51,984 nt of DNA, from assembly GCA_001940725.1 (NCBI GenBank), contig MDVR01000048.1, forward strand, positions 1 to 51,984, written 5' to 3'. Below, piece by piece: positions 26,805 to 35,426 of the stretch. Source of the DNA: Candidatus Heimdallarchaeota archaeon LC_2. GTDB taxonomy: Archaea; Asgardarchaeota; Heimdallarchaeia; Heimdallarchaeales; Kariarchaeaceae. Below the pieces are notes generated by a model that was given only the letters and a program-made list of their open reading frames with translations, did no database searches and was not told the origin of the DNA. A program made the translations under genes and the position numbers. How positions within the stretch are numbered: position 1 is the stretch's first letter; every line of letters starts with the position of its first letter.

Positions 26805-27120
26805 ACTTCAGGTTCTGCAACCCTATATCCGATGTCGCCATCACTTTCGCATTTTTGTTTTTACACAATAAAGGTTCCATTGAAATAGGTTCTGTTCGAT
26901 TGGAACGGTGCTTCCTTCTGCTTCTCATCCTGCTGGGATCAACAAAGACAGCATTCCCGTGATCTTTAACTACTGGCAGACCATTTTCAGTCCGTGAACT
27001 GAGTACCAGCATTCCTGAATTAACAGGGTAGGACAACCACTAAGGTCTTTCGGTACGCTTCTAACTTTTCCGGTCTTCCTCTGTTCAGAAGAAGTAACAG
27101 GTAGACACTTACCTAGTCCT
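26805..27120. other. Unassigned relatively GC-rich stretch (RNA or decayed element?)
   Basis: The 730-base gap between 26757 and 27488 has no convincing gene. Bases 26821-27120 have about 44% G+C by hand count, against roughly 27% in the adjoining 60 bases at 27181. On the minus strand there are several strong stems, for example CTTCTTCT-GAAC-AGAGGAAG (27074-27093) and TCAGT/ACTGA near 26985-27003, and GTTACTTC can pair with GAAGTAAT across the whole region. A 77-codon minus-strand frame (26803-27036) does not look like an ordinary protein. A structured RNA or the remnant of a retroelement are the main options. Confidence 0.4.
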
Positions 27121-27488
27121 CTTACCCCTTTATTTCTAAAGGTAATAAGTTAAATTTGTGCGATCTTTGGATTGCAACTTCTAATATTACGTGATTTGAC
27201 TATTTAAAGTACGGAAGATAAATATCCGTGATTAGTTTATTATAAATACGAAAGAGTTCATCTGTTATTGTTTATCCCTCAAAAAAGTATACTTTTCTAA
27301 CCATGCCAATATATTTTTTCATTTTTAATACCCTTTTAGAATAAAATTTTTGAAATTTTTGAATTGGATAATACAATTGTTTTAACTTGAATAATAATTA
27401 AATATTAATTTAATTTGCCTATTTACGATGTTTCTAGAATAAATTGATATAGAAATATAAGTATTAACACTTTGAAAGGTTCATTATT

Positions 27489-28193
27489 ATGGCGTTTTGT
27501 ACAACATGTGGAACAGACAACACTGATACATCAACATTCTGCGGTAACTGTGGGGCGAAGATGGAGGCTCAATCAAGCAAAGCAATGGATACTCAACCAA
27601 GCAAAGCAATGGATACTCAACCAAGCAAAGCAATGGATACTCAACCATACCAAGAAGAACCCCCGCATCATCAGGAACAACCTCAATATCAACAAGGACA
27701 ACCTCAATATCAACAGGGGCAACCCCAATATCAGCAGGGACAGCCTCAATATCAACAAGGACAACCCCAATATCAACCACCCCAATATGGATATCAACCT
27801 GGGGGAATGGATATTAAACCTCCAAGAACTGGATGGCTAACATATGTACTTGTTGTAAACTGGATAGGTGTGGGAGCTGCCATATTATTTGGGATATTAT
27901 TTCTTGGATTAGCTTCCGAATTTGAATCGACGTTTGGCGCTGGTGGAGGCATTCTTTCAGCTATTGCAATCATTATTATTCTCTCTGGATTATTATTGGC
28001 ATCGCTTACTGTTCATCTCAATAGATACAGTAATACTGCAAGAATCATAAGTTTAATATTACAGGTTCTTGCAGTTTTAGGTGCCTTGAATGGACCAAAT
28101 ATATTCACACTTGTAATCTCTGGTTTACAAATTTATGCATTAGGATTTCACAAAGAAACTGTTAATCTCTTTAAAGGAGTGCCACAGTATTAA
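27489..28193 (+). CDS. Zinc-ribbon membrane protein with low-complexity repeats
   Basis: This 234-residue protein starts with a zinc ribbon (CTTCG...CGNCG, residues 4-22). Then come three exact copies of an eight-residue unit SKAMDTQP, a Gln/Tyr/Pro-rich tract of five QPQYQQG-like units, and three hydrophobic segments (about 117-142, 153-178, 187-222) that make the C-terminal half membrane-embedded. The general plan, an N-terminal ribbon plus disordered linker plus small membrane domain, is common in archaeal and bacterial proteins of unknown role. A TATA-like AAATATAA lies about 32 bases before the ATG. Repeat number is likely to vary between strains. No function is assigned. Confidence 0.85.
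   Translation: MAFCTTCGTDNTDTSTFCGNCGAKMEAQSSKAMDTQPSKAMDTQPSKAMDTQPYQEEPPHHQEQPQYQQGQPQYQQGQPQYQQGQPQYQQGQPQYQPPQYGYQPGGMDIKPPRTGWLTYVLVVNWIGVGAAILFGILFLGLASEFESTFGAGGGILSAIAIIIILSGLLLASLTVHLNRYSNTARIISLILQVLAVLGALNGPNIFTLVISGLQIYALGFHKETVNLFKGVPQY
27573..27644 (+). repeat. 24-bp in-frame tandem repeat, 3 copies
   Basis: Three near-identical 24-base units encode SKAMDTQP within the zinc-ribbon membrane protein. Their near-perfect identity at the DNA level suggests recent slippage or unequal exchange. Confidence 0.8.
27676..27780 (+). repeat. 21-bp in-frame tandem repeat, about 5 copies
   Basis: Units of 21 bases encode QPQYQQG. They differ by a few synonymous third-position changes, so the protein repeat is kept by selection more than the DNA repeat. 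Confidence 0.75.
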
Positions 28194-28448
28194 TTTTTGA
28201 ATGAAAATAGACAATATTAGATATTGAATAGCCAGCTAAACAAACTCGCTAAAGCAATATTTGTTTTTGAAGAATTACTTTCACAAAAAATACGCGACCC
28301 GTAATCTTTAAAAATATTGATCCTAAATTTCAATAAGAAAATATATTAACCATACCAATTTTTTGGGTGAGAAACTTGATATAACAACGATATTTAATCA
28401 TATACATCTGTTTCTTAGCTTTATTTAGTGTTGAGATAAATTATTTTA

Positions 28449-29321
28449 TTAAACGCTTAAATCATCAAATTTAGGGTCATGAAATCGTTTTCTGATCAAA
28501 CCACTTATGAAATCAATGGTGATAATTGTGATAAATAAATATATTAAGGTCGTTAACATAGCGTGAAACTGAAAATAACTAAGATAATACGACAAAAGAA
28601 AGCCCAGACCTCCTGCACCTACAAAACCAATTATCGATCCTGCTCGAATATTGTATTCAAACATAAATAAGATTTGACTAATAAGTTGATTTGCACTTTC
28701 TGGTAATATTACATACCGAATAATTTGTATCTTGCTTGCACCTAGTGCCGTGAGCGCTTCAACTGCATCAGATAATAAACCTTCAAAGGTTTCATATTGG
28801 AATTTACTTAGATACCCCATCGTGTAAAAACTAAGTGCAATAGTACCTGCTCGAGGCCCAAGTCCAAAGATAATTACAAATGTTAGTGCCCAAATAAGTG
28901 AGGGAATGGTTCGAATTGAGGCTAGGAATAATCTAAATGGAGTTGAGATATAATTAGGTGTTAGATTCCTGGATGCAAGTAGAGCCACAGGGAGACTCAT
29001 CAACGTACCGAAATAAGTGGCGATAAATGCCATTTGGATAGTTTCCCACAATGCGAATCGAATGTTTTCTTGGACGACAGAGCTTGTTTCTGGTGGCCAA
29101 AACCTACTGGTCATGAATTCAAGTATAGAGTTGAGATTTGTTCTTGAAAATAGTCGTATAAATTTAAGCTTCAATAATAGGATGAACACAACAATAGTTG
29201 AAATCAAAAATAATATATCGAATTTAAAAACTCTAATAATTAAATCATCAAGCTTCTTATTCAGATTTACCCTTAGACCTACAGATAGTCTTTGTGGCTC
29301 ACTTTCGCTCCTAGTCATCAA
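28449..29321 (-). CDS. phnE: Phosphonate-type ABC transporter permease
   Basis: This is the membrane channel of a PhnCDE-type importer for phosphonate, phosphite or a related phosphorus compound. The 290 residues contain about six hydrophobic segments and the PhnE permease hallmarks FATYFGTLMSLPVALLASRN, RTIPSLIWALTFVIIFGLGPRAGTIAL (the coupling-helix region) and GFVGAGGLGFLL. Its start overlaps the end of phnC by 11 bases, so it is translated from the same message. It is the last gene of the phnD-phnC-phnE operon. Confidence 0.92.
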   Translation of the reverse strand: MMTRSESEPQRLSVGLRVNLNKKLDDLIIRVFKFDILFLISTIVVFILLLKLKFIRLFSRTNLNSILEFMTSRFWPPETSSVVQENIRFALWETIQMAFIATYFGTLMSLPVALLASRNLTPNYISTPFRLFLASIRTIPSLIWALTFVIIFGLGPRAGTIALSFYTMGYLSKFQYETFEGLLSDAVEALTALGASKIQIIRYVILPESANQLISQILFMFEYNIRAGSIIGFVGAGGLGFLLSYYLSYFQFHAMLTTLIYLFITIITIDFISGLIRKRFHDPKFDDLSV

Positions 29322-30099
29322 ACATTCCTCGCAATTTTTTCCGTTCAGCCATTTGTGGCTCTACTATTTCTTTTACTTTTCCATGTTTGAGAAATAAAAT
29401 TTTATCAGCATACATCAACGCTGAATCTAAGTTGTGTTCTATCAAAACAACAGTCATATCATTTTGTTTCTGGGTATCCAACATTAAATTCATTACTTTG
29501 GACGCAGTTGCTACATCTAGATCACTTAGAAATTCGTCTGCTATTATGATCTCGGGTTTCTGTAACATAGCTCGTGCAATTGCTATTCTCCGCTTTTCAC
29601 CACCACTAAGAGTTTTAATCGGCTGAGATCCCAGATTTGATATTGACAACTTCTCTAGTATTTCATCCGTTTCCTTATGTGCTTGTTGTGAAAACATTCC
29701 AAATAAACTGGGTAAAGTTGGAGTACGACCTAAACTACCAATAAGAACATTAGTTTTTACATCATGGGAAGATATTAGACCTAAATTTTGAGGTATATAA
29801 CCAATTTTTCCTCTAAGGAGTTTTCGAGTACCCTTTTTACTTAGATCTTGATTGTCTATTTCAACAGTTCCATGTTTCGGTTTAAGCAATCCTGTAATTA
29901 CTTTAAACAGAGTTGTTTTACCGGCACCACTAGGGCCAATTATTGCCCACAATTCCCCTTTTTTAACCTTAAAGCTGATATTTGATAATATATTACGGGA
30001 GCCGTACCCAGCAAAAACTTCATCTAGCACAATAGCGCTTTTCACTTCTTTTGGACTATCACTGATTATTGGTTCCATAATTTGAGCCTCATTAATCAT
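29311..30099 (-). CDS. phnC: Phosphonate-type ABC transporter ATP-binding protein
   Basis: This is the 262-residue ATPase of the importer. It has Walker A GPSGAGKTTLFK, the Q-loop IGYIPQNLGL, the signature LSGGEKRRIAIARAM and Walker B IIADEFLSDLD, followed by the switch histidine in VLIEHNLD. The Walker B region reads DEFLSD where PhnC usually has DEPVAS, which does not affect the catalytic Glu. It lies 66 bases after phnD and overlaps phnE. Confidence 0.93.
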   Translation of the reverse strand: MINEAQIMEPIISDSPKEVKSAIVLDEVFAGYGSRNILSNISFKVKKGELWAIIGPSGAGKTTLFKVITGLLKPKHGTVEIDNQDLSKKGTRKLLRGKIGYIPQNLGLISSHDVKTNVLIGSLGRTPTLPSLFGMFSQQAHKETDEILEKLSISNLGSQPIKTLSGGEKRRIAIARAMLQKPEIIIADEFLSDLDVATASKVMNLMLDTQKQNDMTVVLIEHNLDSALMYADKILFLKHGKVKEIVEPQMAERKKLRGMFDD

Positions 30100-30165
30100 T
30101 ATACATCATTATTTTTTTGTGTTTCTTGATAAGGAACATTTAGATCATATTCCTTGCCAAGTGGA

Positions 30166-31161
30166 CTATTTTTTCTTCTCGAGAAAGGTTTGTTCTAACC
30201 AGGGAAGATTAGCTATAGCAGCTGAAACATCTTTCAAGTGTAAGTTGTTTGCACCTACCAATCCAGGAGCCCCGTAAAGATCTGTCAAAATTTGTACGTT
30301 CTCCTGATCATTTAATTTAAGCATTGCATTAACAAACTTAAATTTCCATCCTTCAGCGAGTTCAGTACTTACAACCACTGGATGGCTGGGGACTTTTCCA
30401 AATACGTGGAGAAGTCTTACCTCATCTGCCCTTTCAGGATATAAATCCATAGGAGTCGTATCTCTTACAAAAGCAACATCAGCGTTCCCATTAAGTACAT
30501 TTAACAAAGCACCTCCATAGCTTCCACCGATCAAACTATCAATAAAATACCTCTCAAGAACTGAAACAGTATCATCTCCATCTTGTAACACAATATCACC
30601 ACTTTCGATGAGAGTCCCAAGGGGCATAACCATTCCTGCAGTTCCAGTCTCACTGGTATGAGCAGAAATAAAAGAACCATTTAACATAGTTGAAATGCTA
30701 TTTATTGGGCTGTCAGCTCTTACCCAAGCAGCTGCGTTATAGAATGGGGCATTATTCGCAGATCTTAACTCTGCCAGTACTACTTCTGCGTGACCGGATT
30801 CAACCACAAAATGACTGGGAGTCCCATCTAAAAATGCAGCATCAACTTGACCATTTTGAAATGCTAAAATAAGTTCTTCATAACCATTACCTACTGGATA
30901 AACCTCGACTGGAATACCTAATTCTTCAGAAAGAAAATCGCTAAATGCACCAGCATTAGTTGTTATGGAATTAACATTTTCTGGTTTTGCTGGGATAAAA
31001 CCCATTCTGAAAGCATCCATTTCTGGAAGATCAAAATCCTCACCACCGGATGGAGCTAGACTGTAACCTGAAAAACCTCCAATTACAAGTCCTAGAATGA
31101 TAGAACCAACGATTATTCCTATTAGAGTCGTATTTTTTAATGAATATACATCACTACTCAT
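30166..31161 (-). CDS. phnD: Phosphonate-type substrate-binding protein, membrane-anchored
   Basis: This is the extracytoplasmic binding protein of the importer, 331 residues. An N-terminal hydrophobic segment (residues 10-30) anchors or exports it. The mature part follows the PhnD plan: FRMGFIPAKPENV, the AFQNGQVDAAFLDGTPSHF ligand loop, and GNADVAFVRDTTPMDLYP. The first gene of the operon, it is preceded by a hairpin in the probable mRNA leader and a 16-bp palindrome further up. Ligand (phosphonate, phosphite or other) cannot be told; no phosphonate-degrading genes are in view, so uptake alone is supported. Confidence 0.9.
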   Translation of the reverse strand: MSSDVYSLKNTTLIGIIVGSIILGLVIGGFSGYSLAPSGGEDFDLPEMDAFRMGFIPAKPENVNSITTNAGAFSDFLSEELGIPVEVYPVGNGYEELILAFQNGQVDAAFLDGTPSHFVVESGHAEVVLAELRSANNAPFYNAAAWVRADSPINSISTMLNGSFISAHTSETGTAGMVMPLGTLIESGDIVLQDGDDTVSVLERYFIDSLIGGSYGGALLNVLNGNADVAFVRDTTPMDLYPERADEVRLLHVFGKVPSHPVVVSTELAEGWKFKFVNAMLKLNDQENVQILTDLYGAPGLVGANNLHLKDVSAAIANLPWLEQTFLEKKK

Positions 31162-31195
31162 GTTTTTTTTTCACCGTTTTAATTCAAATGAAAAG

Positions 31196-31220
31196 AGCCC
31201 AATCCTGTAGAAATTGGGCT
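31196..31220 (-). promoter_or_regulatory. Hairpin in the phnD leader
   Basis: AGCCCAAT (31196-31203) pairs with ATTGGGCT (31213-31220) to give an 8-bp stem with a 9-base loop, 35 bases before the phnD ATG. A TTTTAAAAC TATA-like box near 31245-31253 would start the message almost exactly at this stem, so it would cap the 5' end of the transcript. The 322-base gap 31162-31483 holds this and the palindrome but no gene. Confidence 0.5.
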
Positions 31221-31284
31221 TTCCAAATGAAATTGAATTTTAATAGTTTTAAAAGTTCGTATATGTTAACAATATGTTCGTGTG

Positions 31285-31300
31285 TCCGAACATGTTCGGA
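31285..31300. promoter_or_regulatory. 16-bp perfect palindrome, candidate operator of phnDCE
   Basis: TCCGAACATGTTCGGA is a perfect palindrome about 35 bases upstream of the probable phnD TATA box. Half-site-like GTTCG also occurs at about 31255 and 31276. A dimeric regulator is the natural reading; which one is unknown. Confidence 0.6.
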
Positions 31301-31483
31301 GTCTTTTCAGCAAAAAAACTAAAAAAGTTATATTAAATAGAATATCTTAACATTAGTATAAATAATATACAAAACAGATGATTACTTTTTGCAGAGTTTT
31401 TTGTAATTATAAGAATACCGGAAACCTTCATGTCTATAGATTCGCTATATTCTATCGACTTTTTGGAGATCAGCAAAACTAAA

Positions 31484-31876
31484 TTACCATTTCAATTTCA
31501 CTGATTTTATTCCTTCTAGTCTGCTGAGAGGTAATTCAGTTGTGATTACGATAGACCCTCTTTTCTTGGCAAAAGCTGCTAGCATTGAATCAACAATTGA
31601 GAGGTCAGGGAATTTCACCTTGTATTCTCCCGCAATAAATAAAATCTCACTATTTAAAACTAGTATTTCCATTTTACTTTCCAGTAACCCTTCCACCCTA
31701 TGTTTTGCGACTCTCTTACCAAATTCTCGCCAGTGTAAGTAATAAAATTCTAAGAGTATAATTTGAGGTATTTTTCCAATATTATTTTCCAAGCAATTAT
31801 TCATGAGACTTTTACTCTCGTTGTGGTCTGCAAAATATAGAGTTAAACCCCCGGTATCCCAAATATAGGATTTCAT
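31484..31876 (-). CDS. PIN-domain ribonuclease, VapC-like toxin
   Basis: This 130-residue protein is a PIN domain that would cut RNA. The acidic residues are in place: Asp7 (IWDTGG), Glu43 (LLEFYY), Asp91 and/or Asp96 (DLSIVD); the fourth position is Glu114 in ITTE where Asp is usual. It overlaps the preceding AbrB-like gene by four bases (ATGA), the classic toxin-antitoxin arrangement. The assignment as VapC is by fold and context; the target RNA is unknown. Confidence 0.8.
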   Translation of the reverse strand: MKSYIWDTGGLTLYFADHNESKSLMNNCLENNIGKIPQIILLEFYYLHWREFGKRVAKHRVEGLLESKMEILVLNSEILFIAGEYKVKFPDLSIVDSMLAAFAKKRGSIVITTELPLSRLEGIKSVKLKW

Positions 31877-32097
31877 GCTCTATCTCTGTCTCTTTCTTCG
31901 CGTATTGATTGTAAGATCCGTTTAGCTCCATCTTTATGATCTGAATCAACTAAATCTTCTAGTTTTTTTACAGGTATGATGTTGTAGATTCCATCATCTT
32001 CAATAAAGACAATCTCATCCCCTACTTGTATGTTTAAGTCTTCTCGAATTTTTGTTGGGAGAGTTATCATTCCATTTTTCGATAATTTTGTTTTCAT
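31873..32097 (-). CDS. AbrB/MazE-type antitoxin (VapB-like)
   Basis: This 74-residue protein has the swapped-hairpin AbrB fold signature: SKNGMITLPTKIREDLNIQ then GDEIVFIEDDGIYNIIPV. It would bind DNA as a dimer and neutralise the PIN toxin through its charged C-terminus (ILQSIREERDRDRA). It is first in the pair and overlaps the toxin start by four bases, so both are made from one message, probably autoregulated. Confidence 0.83.
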   Translation of the reverse strand: MKTKLSKNGMITLPTKIREDLNIQVGDEIVFIEDDGIYNIIPVKKLEDLVDSDHKDGAKRILQSIREERDRDRA

Positions 32098-32347
32098 AGT
32101 TATTGTGAATTTTTGGGAAAGTTAAATATTTTCATGGTTTTACTAATAAATTCCCAAATTGATTTTTTTTTTAATCGTTCATTGGTCCAGTCAAGTAATT
32201 CAATTGATTTTCTATGATTCCGTTTTCCTCATCAATCGGTTCTTGCACCAAGTAATCAAAAAATAATATCATCAATCGTTCATTAATCTAGGGATATTTA
32301 TATCGATATCTCGCGAATAAAATTGTAATCTTCAGAGGATATACATT

Positions 32348-32737
32348 ATGGGATTTTCCGTAGTTAAGAATTTAATTGATGGTAGAAAAAATTGGGCAGC
32401 TAGAAGTAGTCTGTGGCCGCTCACGTTTGGAATTATGTGTTGCGCCTTGGAAATGATGGCCGCGGGCACTGGGCGCTTCGATACCGAGCGTTTTGGAATG
32501 ATTTACAGACCTTCTCCTAGACAAGCAGATGCTTTGATAGTTAATGGCCCCATTAGCCATAAGGTCGCACCTCGGTTAAGACTGCTATGGGAACAAATCC
32601 CTGAACCAAAATGGGCAGTAGCAATGGGTGAGTGTGCTAGTACCGGAGGGAAATATTATCAATCTTACGCCGTAATCGGTGGTGCGGATGAGATAATTCC
32701 AGTCGACGTATCATCAATCGGTTCTTGCACCAAGTAA
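32348..32737 (+). pseudogene. Truncated nuoB copy 1
   Basis: This 129-codon frame is identical to nuoB up to PVDV, then reads six foreign codons (SSIGSCTK region) from the next repeat unit and stops. It keeps three of the four N2-cluster cysteines (IMCCALE, MGECAS) but lacks the last one in PGCPVRP, so it could not build the cluster. Real only if the tandem repeat is real. Confidence 0.75.
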
Positions 32738-32829
32738 TCAAAAAATAATATCATCAATCGTTCATTAATCTAGGGATATTTATATCGATATCTCGCGAAT
32801 AAAATTGTAATCTTCAGAGGATATACATT

Positions 32830-33219
32830 ATGGGATTTTCCGTAGTTAAGAATTTAATTGATGGTAGAAAAAATTGGGCAGCTAGAAGTAGTCTGTGGCC
32901 GCTCACGTTTGGAATTATGTGTTGCGCCTTGGAAATGATGGCCGCGGGCACTGGGCGCTTCGATACCGAGCGTTTTGGAATGATTTACAGACCTTCTCCT
33001 AGACAAGCAGATGCTTTGATAGTTAATGGCCCCATTAGCCATAAGGTCGCACCTCGGTTAAGACTGCTATGGGAACAAATCCCTGAACCAAAATGGGCAG
33101 TAGCAATGGGTGAGTGTGCTAGTACCGGAGGGAAATATTATCAATCTTACGCCGTAATCGGTGGTGCGGATGAGATAATTCCAGTCGACGTATCATCAAT
33201 CGGTTCTTGCACCAAGTAA
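32830..33219 (+). pseudogene. Truncated nuoB copy 2
   Basis: This frame is the same as copy 1, shifted by 482 bases. It has its own copy of the promoter and ribosome site, so if the repeat is genuine a second truncated NuoB would be produced. Confidence 0.75.
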
Positions 33220-33311
33220 TCAAAAAATAATATCATCAATCGTTCATTAATCTAGGGATATTTATATCGATATCTCGCGAATAAAATTGTAATCTTCAGA
33301 GGATATACATT

Positions 33312-33917
33312 ATGGGATTTTCCGTAGTTAAGAATTTAATTGATGGTAGAAAAAATTGGGCAGCTAGAAGTAGTCTGTGGCCGCTCACGTTTGGAATTAT
33401 GTGTTGCGCCTTGGAAATGATGGCCGCGGGCACTGGGCGCTTCGATACCGAGCGTTTTGGAATGATTTACAGACCTTCTCCTAGACAAGCAGATGCTTTG
33501 ATAGTTAATGGCCCCATTAGCCATAAGGTCGCACCTCGGTTAAGACTGCTATGGGAACAAATCCCTGAACCAAAATGGGCAGTAGCAATGGGTGAGTGTG
33601 CTAGTACCGGAGGGAAATATTATCAATCTTACGCCGTAATCGGTGGTGCGGATGAGATAATTCCAGTCGACGTATATATACCAGGATGCCCCGTCAGACC
33701 TGAAGCTCTAATTTTCGCCATGACAAAATTACAAGAAAAAATCGATGCCGGTGATAAATGGGTGAGACCTGAAGTCCCGGAATACATAGAATATGATGAT
33801 CAGATTAGGGATTTAATCGATGGTAAAAACCATCCTTGGGACAAAATGGAAGTCGAGGAAGTTGAGAATATTCCTGCTATGGGAGCACTGGCAAATGTCC
33901 CAACTAAAAAAGAGTAA
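33312..33917 (+). CDS. nuoB: NADH-quinone oxidoreductase subunit B (complex I N2-cluster subunit)
   Basis: This subunit carries the terminal [4Fe-4S] cluster N2 of respiratory complex I. The 201 residues include GIMCCALEMMA, RFDTERFGMIYRPSPRQADALIV, AMGECASTGG and VDVYIPGCPVRPEALIFAM, giving all four cluster cysteines. Length is normal, with a short charged C-terminal tail. It is the third and only complete copy in a 482-bp tandem array. No other complex I genes are in the window, and the downstream gene is convergent, so this nuoB stands alone. Confidence 0.95.
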   Translation: MGFSVVKNLIDGRKNWAARSSLWPLTFGIMCCALEMMAAGTGRFDTERFGMIYRPSPRQADALIVNGPISHKVAPRLRLLWEQIPEPKWAVAMGECASTGGKYYQSYAVIGGADEIIPVDVYIPGCPVRPEALIFAMTKLQEKIDAGDKWVRPEVPEYIEYDDQIRDLIDGKNHPWDKMEVEEVENIPAMGALANVPTKKE

Positions 33918-33922
33918 AAATA

Positions 33923-33930
33923 TTTTTTTT
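33923..33930 (+). terminator. Oligo-T terminator after nuoB
   Basis: Eight T residues six bases after the nuoB stop fit an archaeal U-tract terminator. The convergent gene ends nine bases further on. Confidence 0.5.
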
Positions 33931-33938
33931 TATTCAAC

Positions 33939-34343
33939 TTATTTCTTAACATAATCATCTAAATTAGCAATATAATCTAGAGCCATTTTATCAACATCAA
34001 CTGTTTTTAGTTTCTTTTTGATGGTTTCCTTTTCAATTTCATTGATTAATTTAAAAAGATCCTCTGAAGTCTTATTCAAATCAGTTGGGGCTCGATTTTT
34101 AATTTTCAGTACCTGTAAGATCTTTCCTACATATTTATATACGTCATCTATCCTTAATTCTTCCTTACGAAGTTGTTTTGCTATATCTACATAGCTATGT
34201 TCTACTAGATTTTTAAGAATTTTAGATGTAAATTCATTAATATCAGTTAAGAATGTGAATTGATCTTTTATTTCAAGATTTGAATATTGAACTTCAATCT
34301 TATCTTGAAATAATTTCGAAATTTCCTCCACATTTTGTCCCAT
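33939..34343 (-). CDS. Helical hypothetical protein
   Basis: I do not recognise this 134-residue protein. It is charged, rich in Lys, Glu and Ile, and predicted by eye to be almost wholly helical, with heptad-like spacing near residues 86-115 (SEDLFKLINEIEKETIKKKL). There are no cysteines, no membrane segment and no motif. The frame is single and well started (ATG), and its codon use resembles the neighbours, so it is probably a real cytoplasmic protein. It is convergent with nuoB. Confidence 0.6.
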   Translation of the reverse strand: MGQNVEEISKLFQDKIEVQYSNLEIKDQFTFLTDINEFTSKILKNLVEHSYVDIAKQLRKEELRIDDVYKYVGKILQVLKIKNRAPTDLNKTSEDLFKLINEIEKETIKKKLKTVDVDKMALDYIANLDDYVKK

Positions 34344-34424
34344 ACAATAATGTAACTCCTAATTGTTTTGACTCTTTTTCATCATCATTGCGTGATTTTG
34401 CATAATCACTCAATATTTATTTAA

Positions 34425-35336
34425 TTACACCTTCTTTATCCTTTTCAAAATTATTAAAACGATAAATGAGAAACCCCAAAATTGAAAATTAACCAGTTTT
34501 TCATCTTGGGTTTGAATATTTGCGTTATTTACAATTTCCCGAGTTGTTGAATCTAATGTATCGATTATTTCTCCTATAGTTGATTCTGAGTATACTGTTC
34601 TTGTACTGGAACAAGAATCATTATCAACAATATATTCCAATTCAAGTTTTCTCTCTTCAAACCCAATAGTTAATTCTTTTGAAAAACCCCCACCGTCACA
34701 AATTCCAATTAATCCATTATATCTCCAGGTTTGAAATTTATGGGCATTTGAAATATTAATAGCTGACATCAGCGAATGGAAATCATAGTTACCCGAAATA
34801 TCAAAATCGTTATTATAAGGTTCTGCAGATTCTTGACCTAATTCAGATGTACTTAATCCATAATTTATCAAGAATCTATTGTCCTCATAATATACTCCAG
34901 TTAGTGTAGATTGTCCTGACCAATATGAGAACGTATGATGAGAATAAGCTATGGATGTTGGATCATTGTTGAAGGGATCGGATTTCTCCCAAAAGAATGT
35001 ATAATTTCCTAGTAAATCCTCTTCTGAGTATATTTGCAACCCGTCCGAACCGCTTTGAGTATTTGGAACATTAATCCAGAATATTTCTCCATTGCCATTT
35101 AATAGACTAGATGTATTGTATATCATATGTGAAGTCTCAAAAGTGATATTAGCAATAACATTATCATGTGAAGCTAAAATTACAGGAAATGAATCCGCGT
35201 AAATAGTACTATCAGCAACCCAAATTACTATTATTTCATTTTCATTTTCCTGCTGTAGATCAATTTCACCTTGACTATTTAGATTGGGAAAGAACAATAG
35301 TAAAATAAGCAAAAAACCTATTTTTGAGAATTTCAT
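34425..35336 (-). CDS. Secreted, membrane-tethered hypothetical protein
   Basis: This 303-residue protein has a clear signal peptide (residues 1-22, FSKIGFLLILLLFFPNLNS). A polar, Ser/Thr/Asn-rich body with beta character follows, with two cysteines (in CDGGGF and DSCSS) that could form a disulfide, and a C-terminal hydrophobic helix ends in KRIKKV (about 283-300). That is the plan of an archaeal surface protein held by a C-terminal anchor. The domain family is not recognised. It is transcribed alone. Confidence 0.7.
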   Translation of the reverse strand: MKFSKIGFLLILLLFFPNLNSQGEIDLQQENENEIIVIWVADSTIYADSFPVILASHDNVIANITFETSHMIYNTSSLLNGNGEIFWINVPNTQSGSDGLQIYSEEDLLGNYTFFWEKSDPFNNDPTSIAYSHHTFSYWSGQSTLTGVYYEDNRFLINYGLSTSELGQESAEPYNNDFDISGNYDFHSLMSAINISNAHKFQTWRYNGLIGICDGGGFSKELTIGFEERKLELEYIVDNDSCSSTRTVYSESTIGEIIDTLDSTTREIVNNANIQTQDEKLVNFQFWGFSFIVLIILKRIKKV

Positions 35337-35426
35337 GTAATAATTATAGTTTACTAGGTTAATAAAACCTTTTGAGAAAAGTTGCTCACATTCGATTTAA
35401 TTTATCATTTGAAAATTTCTTAAATT

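Larger units (their letters stand above)
32229..33674 (+). repeat. Perfect tandem repeat, 3 x 482 bp, containing the nuoB promoter and 5' part
   Basis: Units are 32229-32710, 32711-33192 and 33193-33674. I see no difference between them when reading line by line. Each holds a TATA-like TTTATAT region, a GAGG ribosome site and the first 123 codons of nuoB. Only the third unit runs into the rest of the gene. Sequence before unit 1 and after unit 3 differs, with essentially no homology at the junction. It is either a recent tandem amplification or an assembly error. Confidence 0.9.

Noticed and set aside
26803..27036. 77-codon minus-strand ORF
   Set aside because: Unusual composition for this genome, no family resemblance that I trust, and it lies on the structured GC-richer block; treated as non-coding or decayed.
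26805..27120. SRP (7S) RNA on the minus strand
   Set aside because: The 5' part (GACTAGG..., CTGTTAC) looks tempting and the length fits, but I found no long helix 5 between the two halves and no proper GGAA-capped helix 8.
27573..27780. CRISPR-like repeat array
   Set aside because: The repeats are contiguous, in frame and without spacers; they encode SKAMDTQP and QPQYQQG units of a protein.
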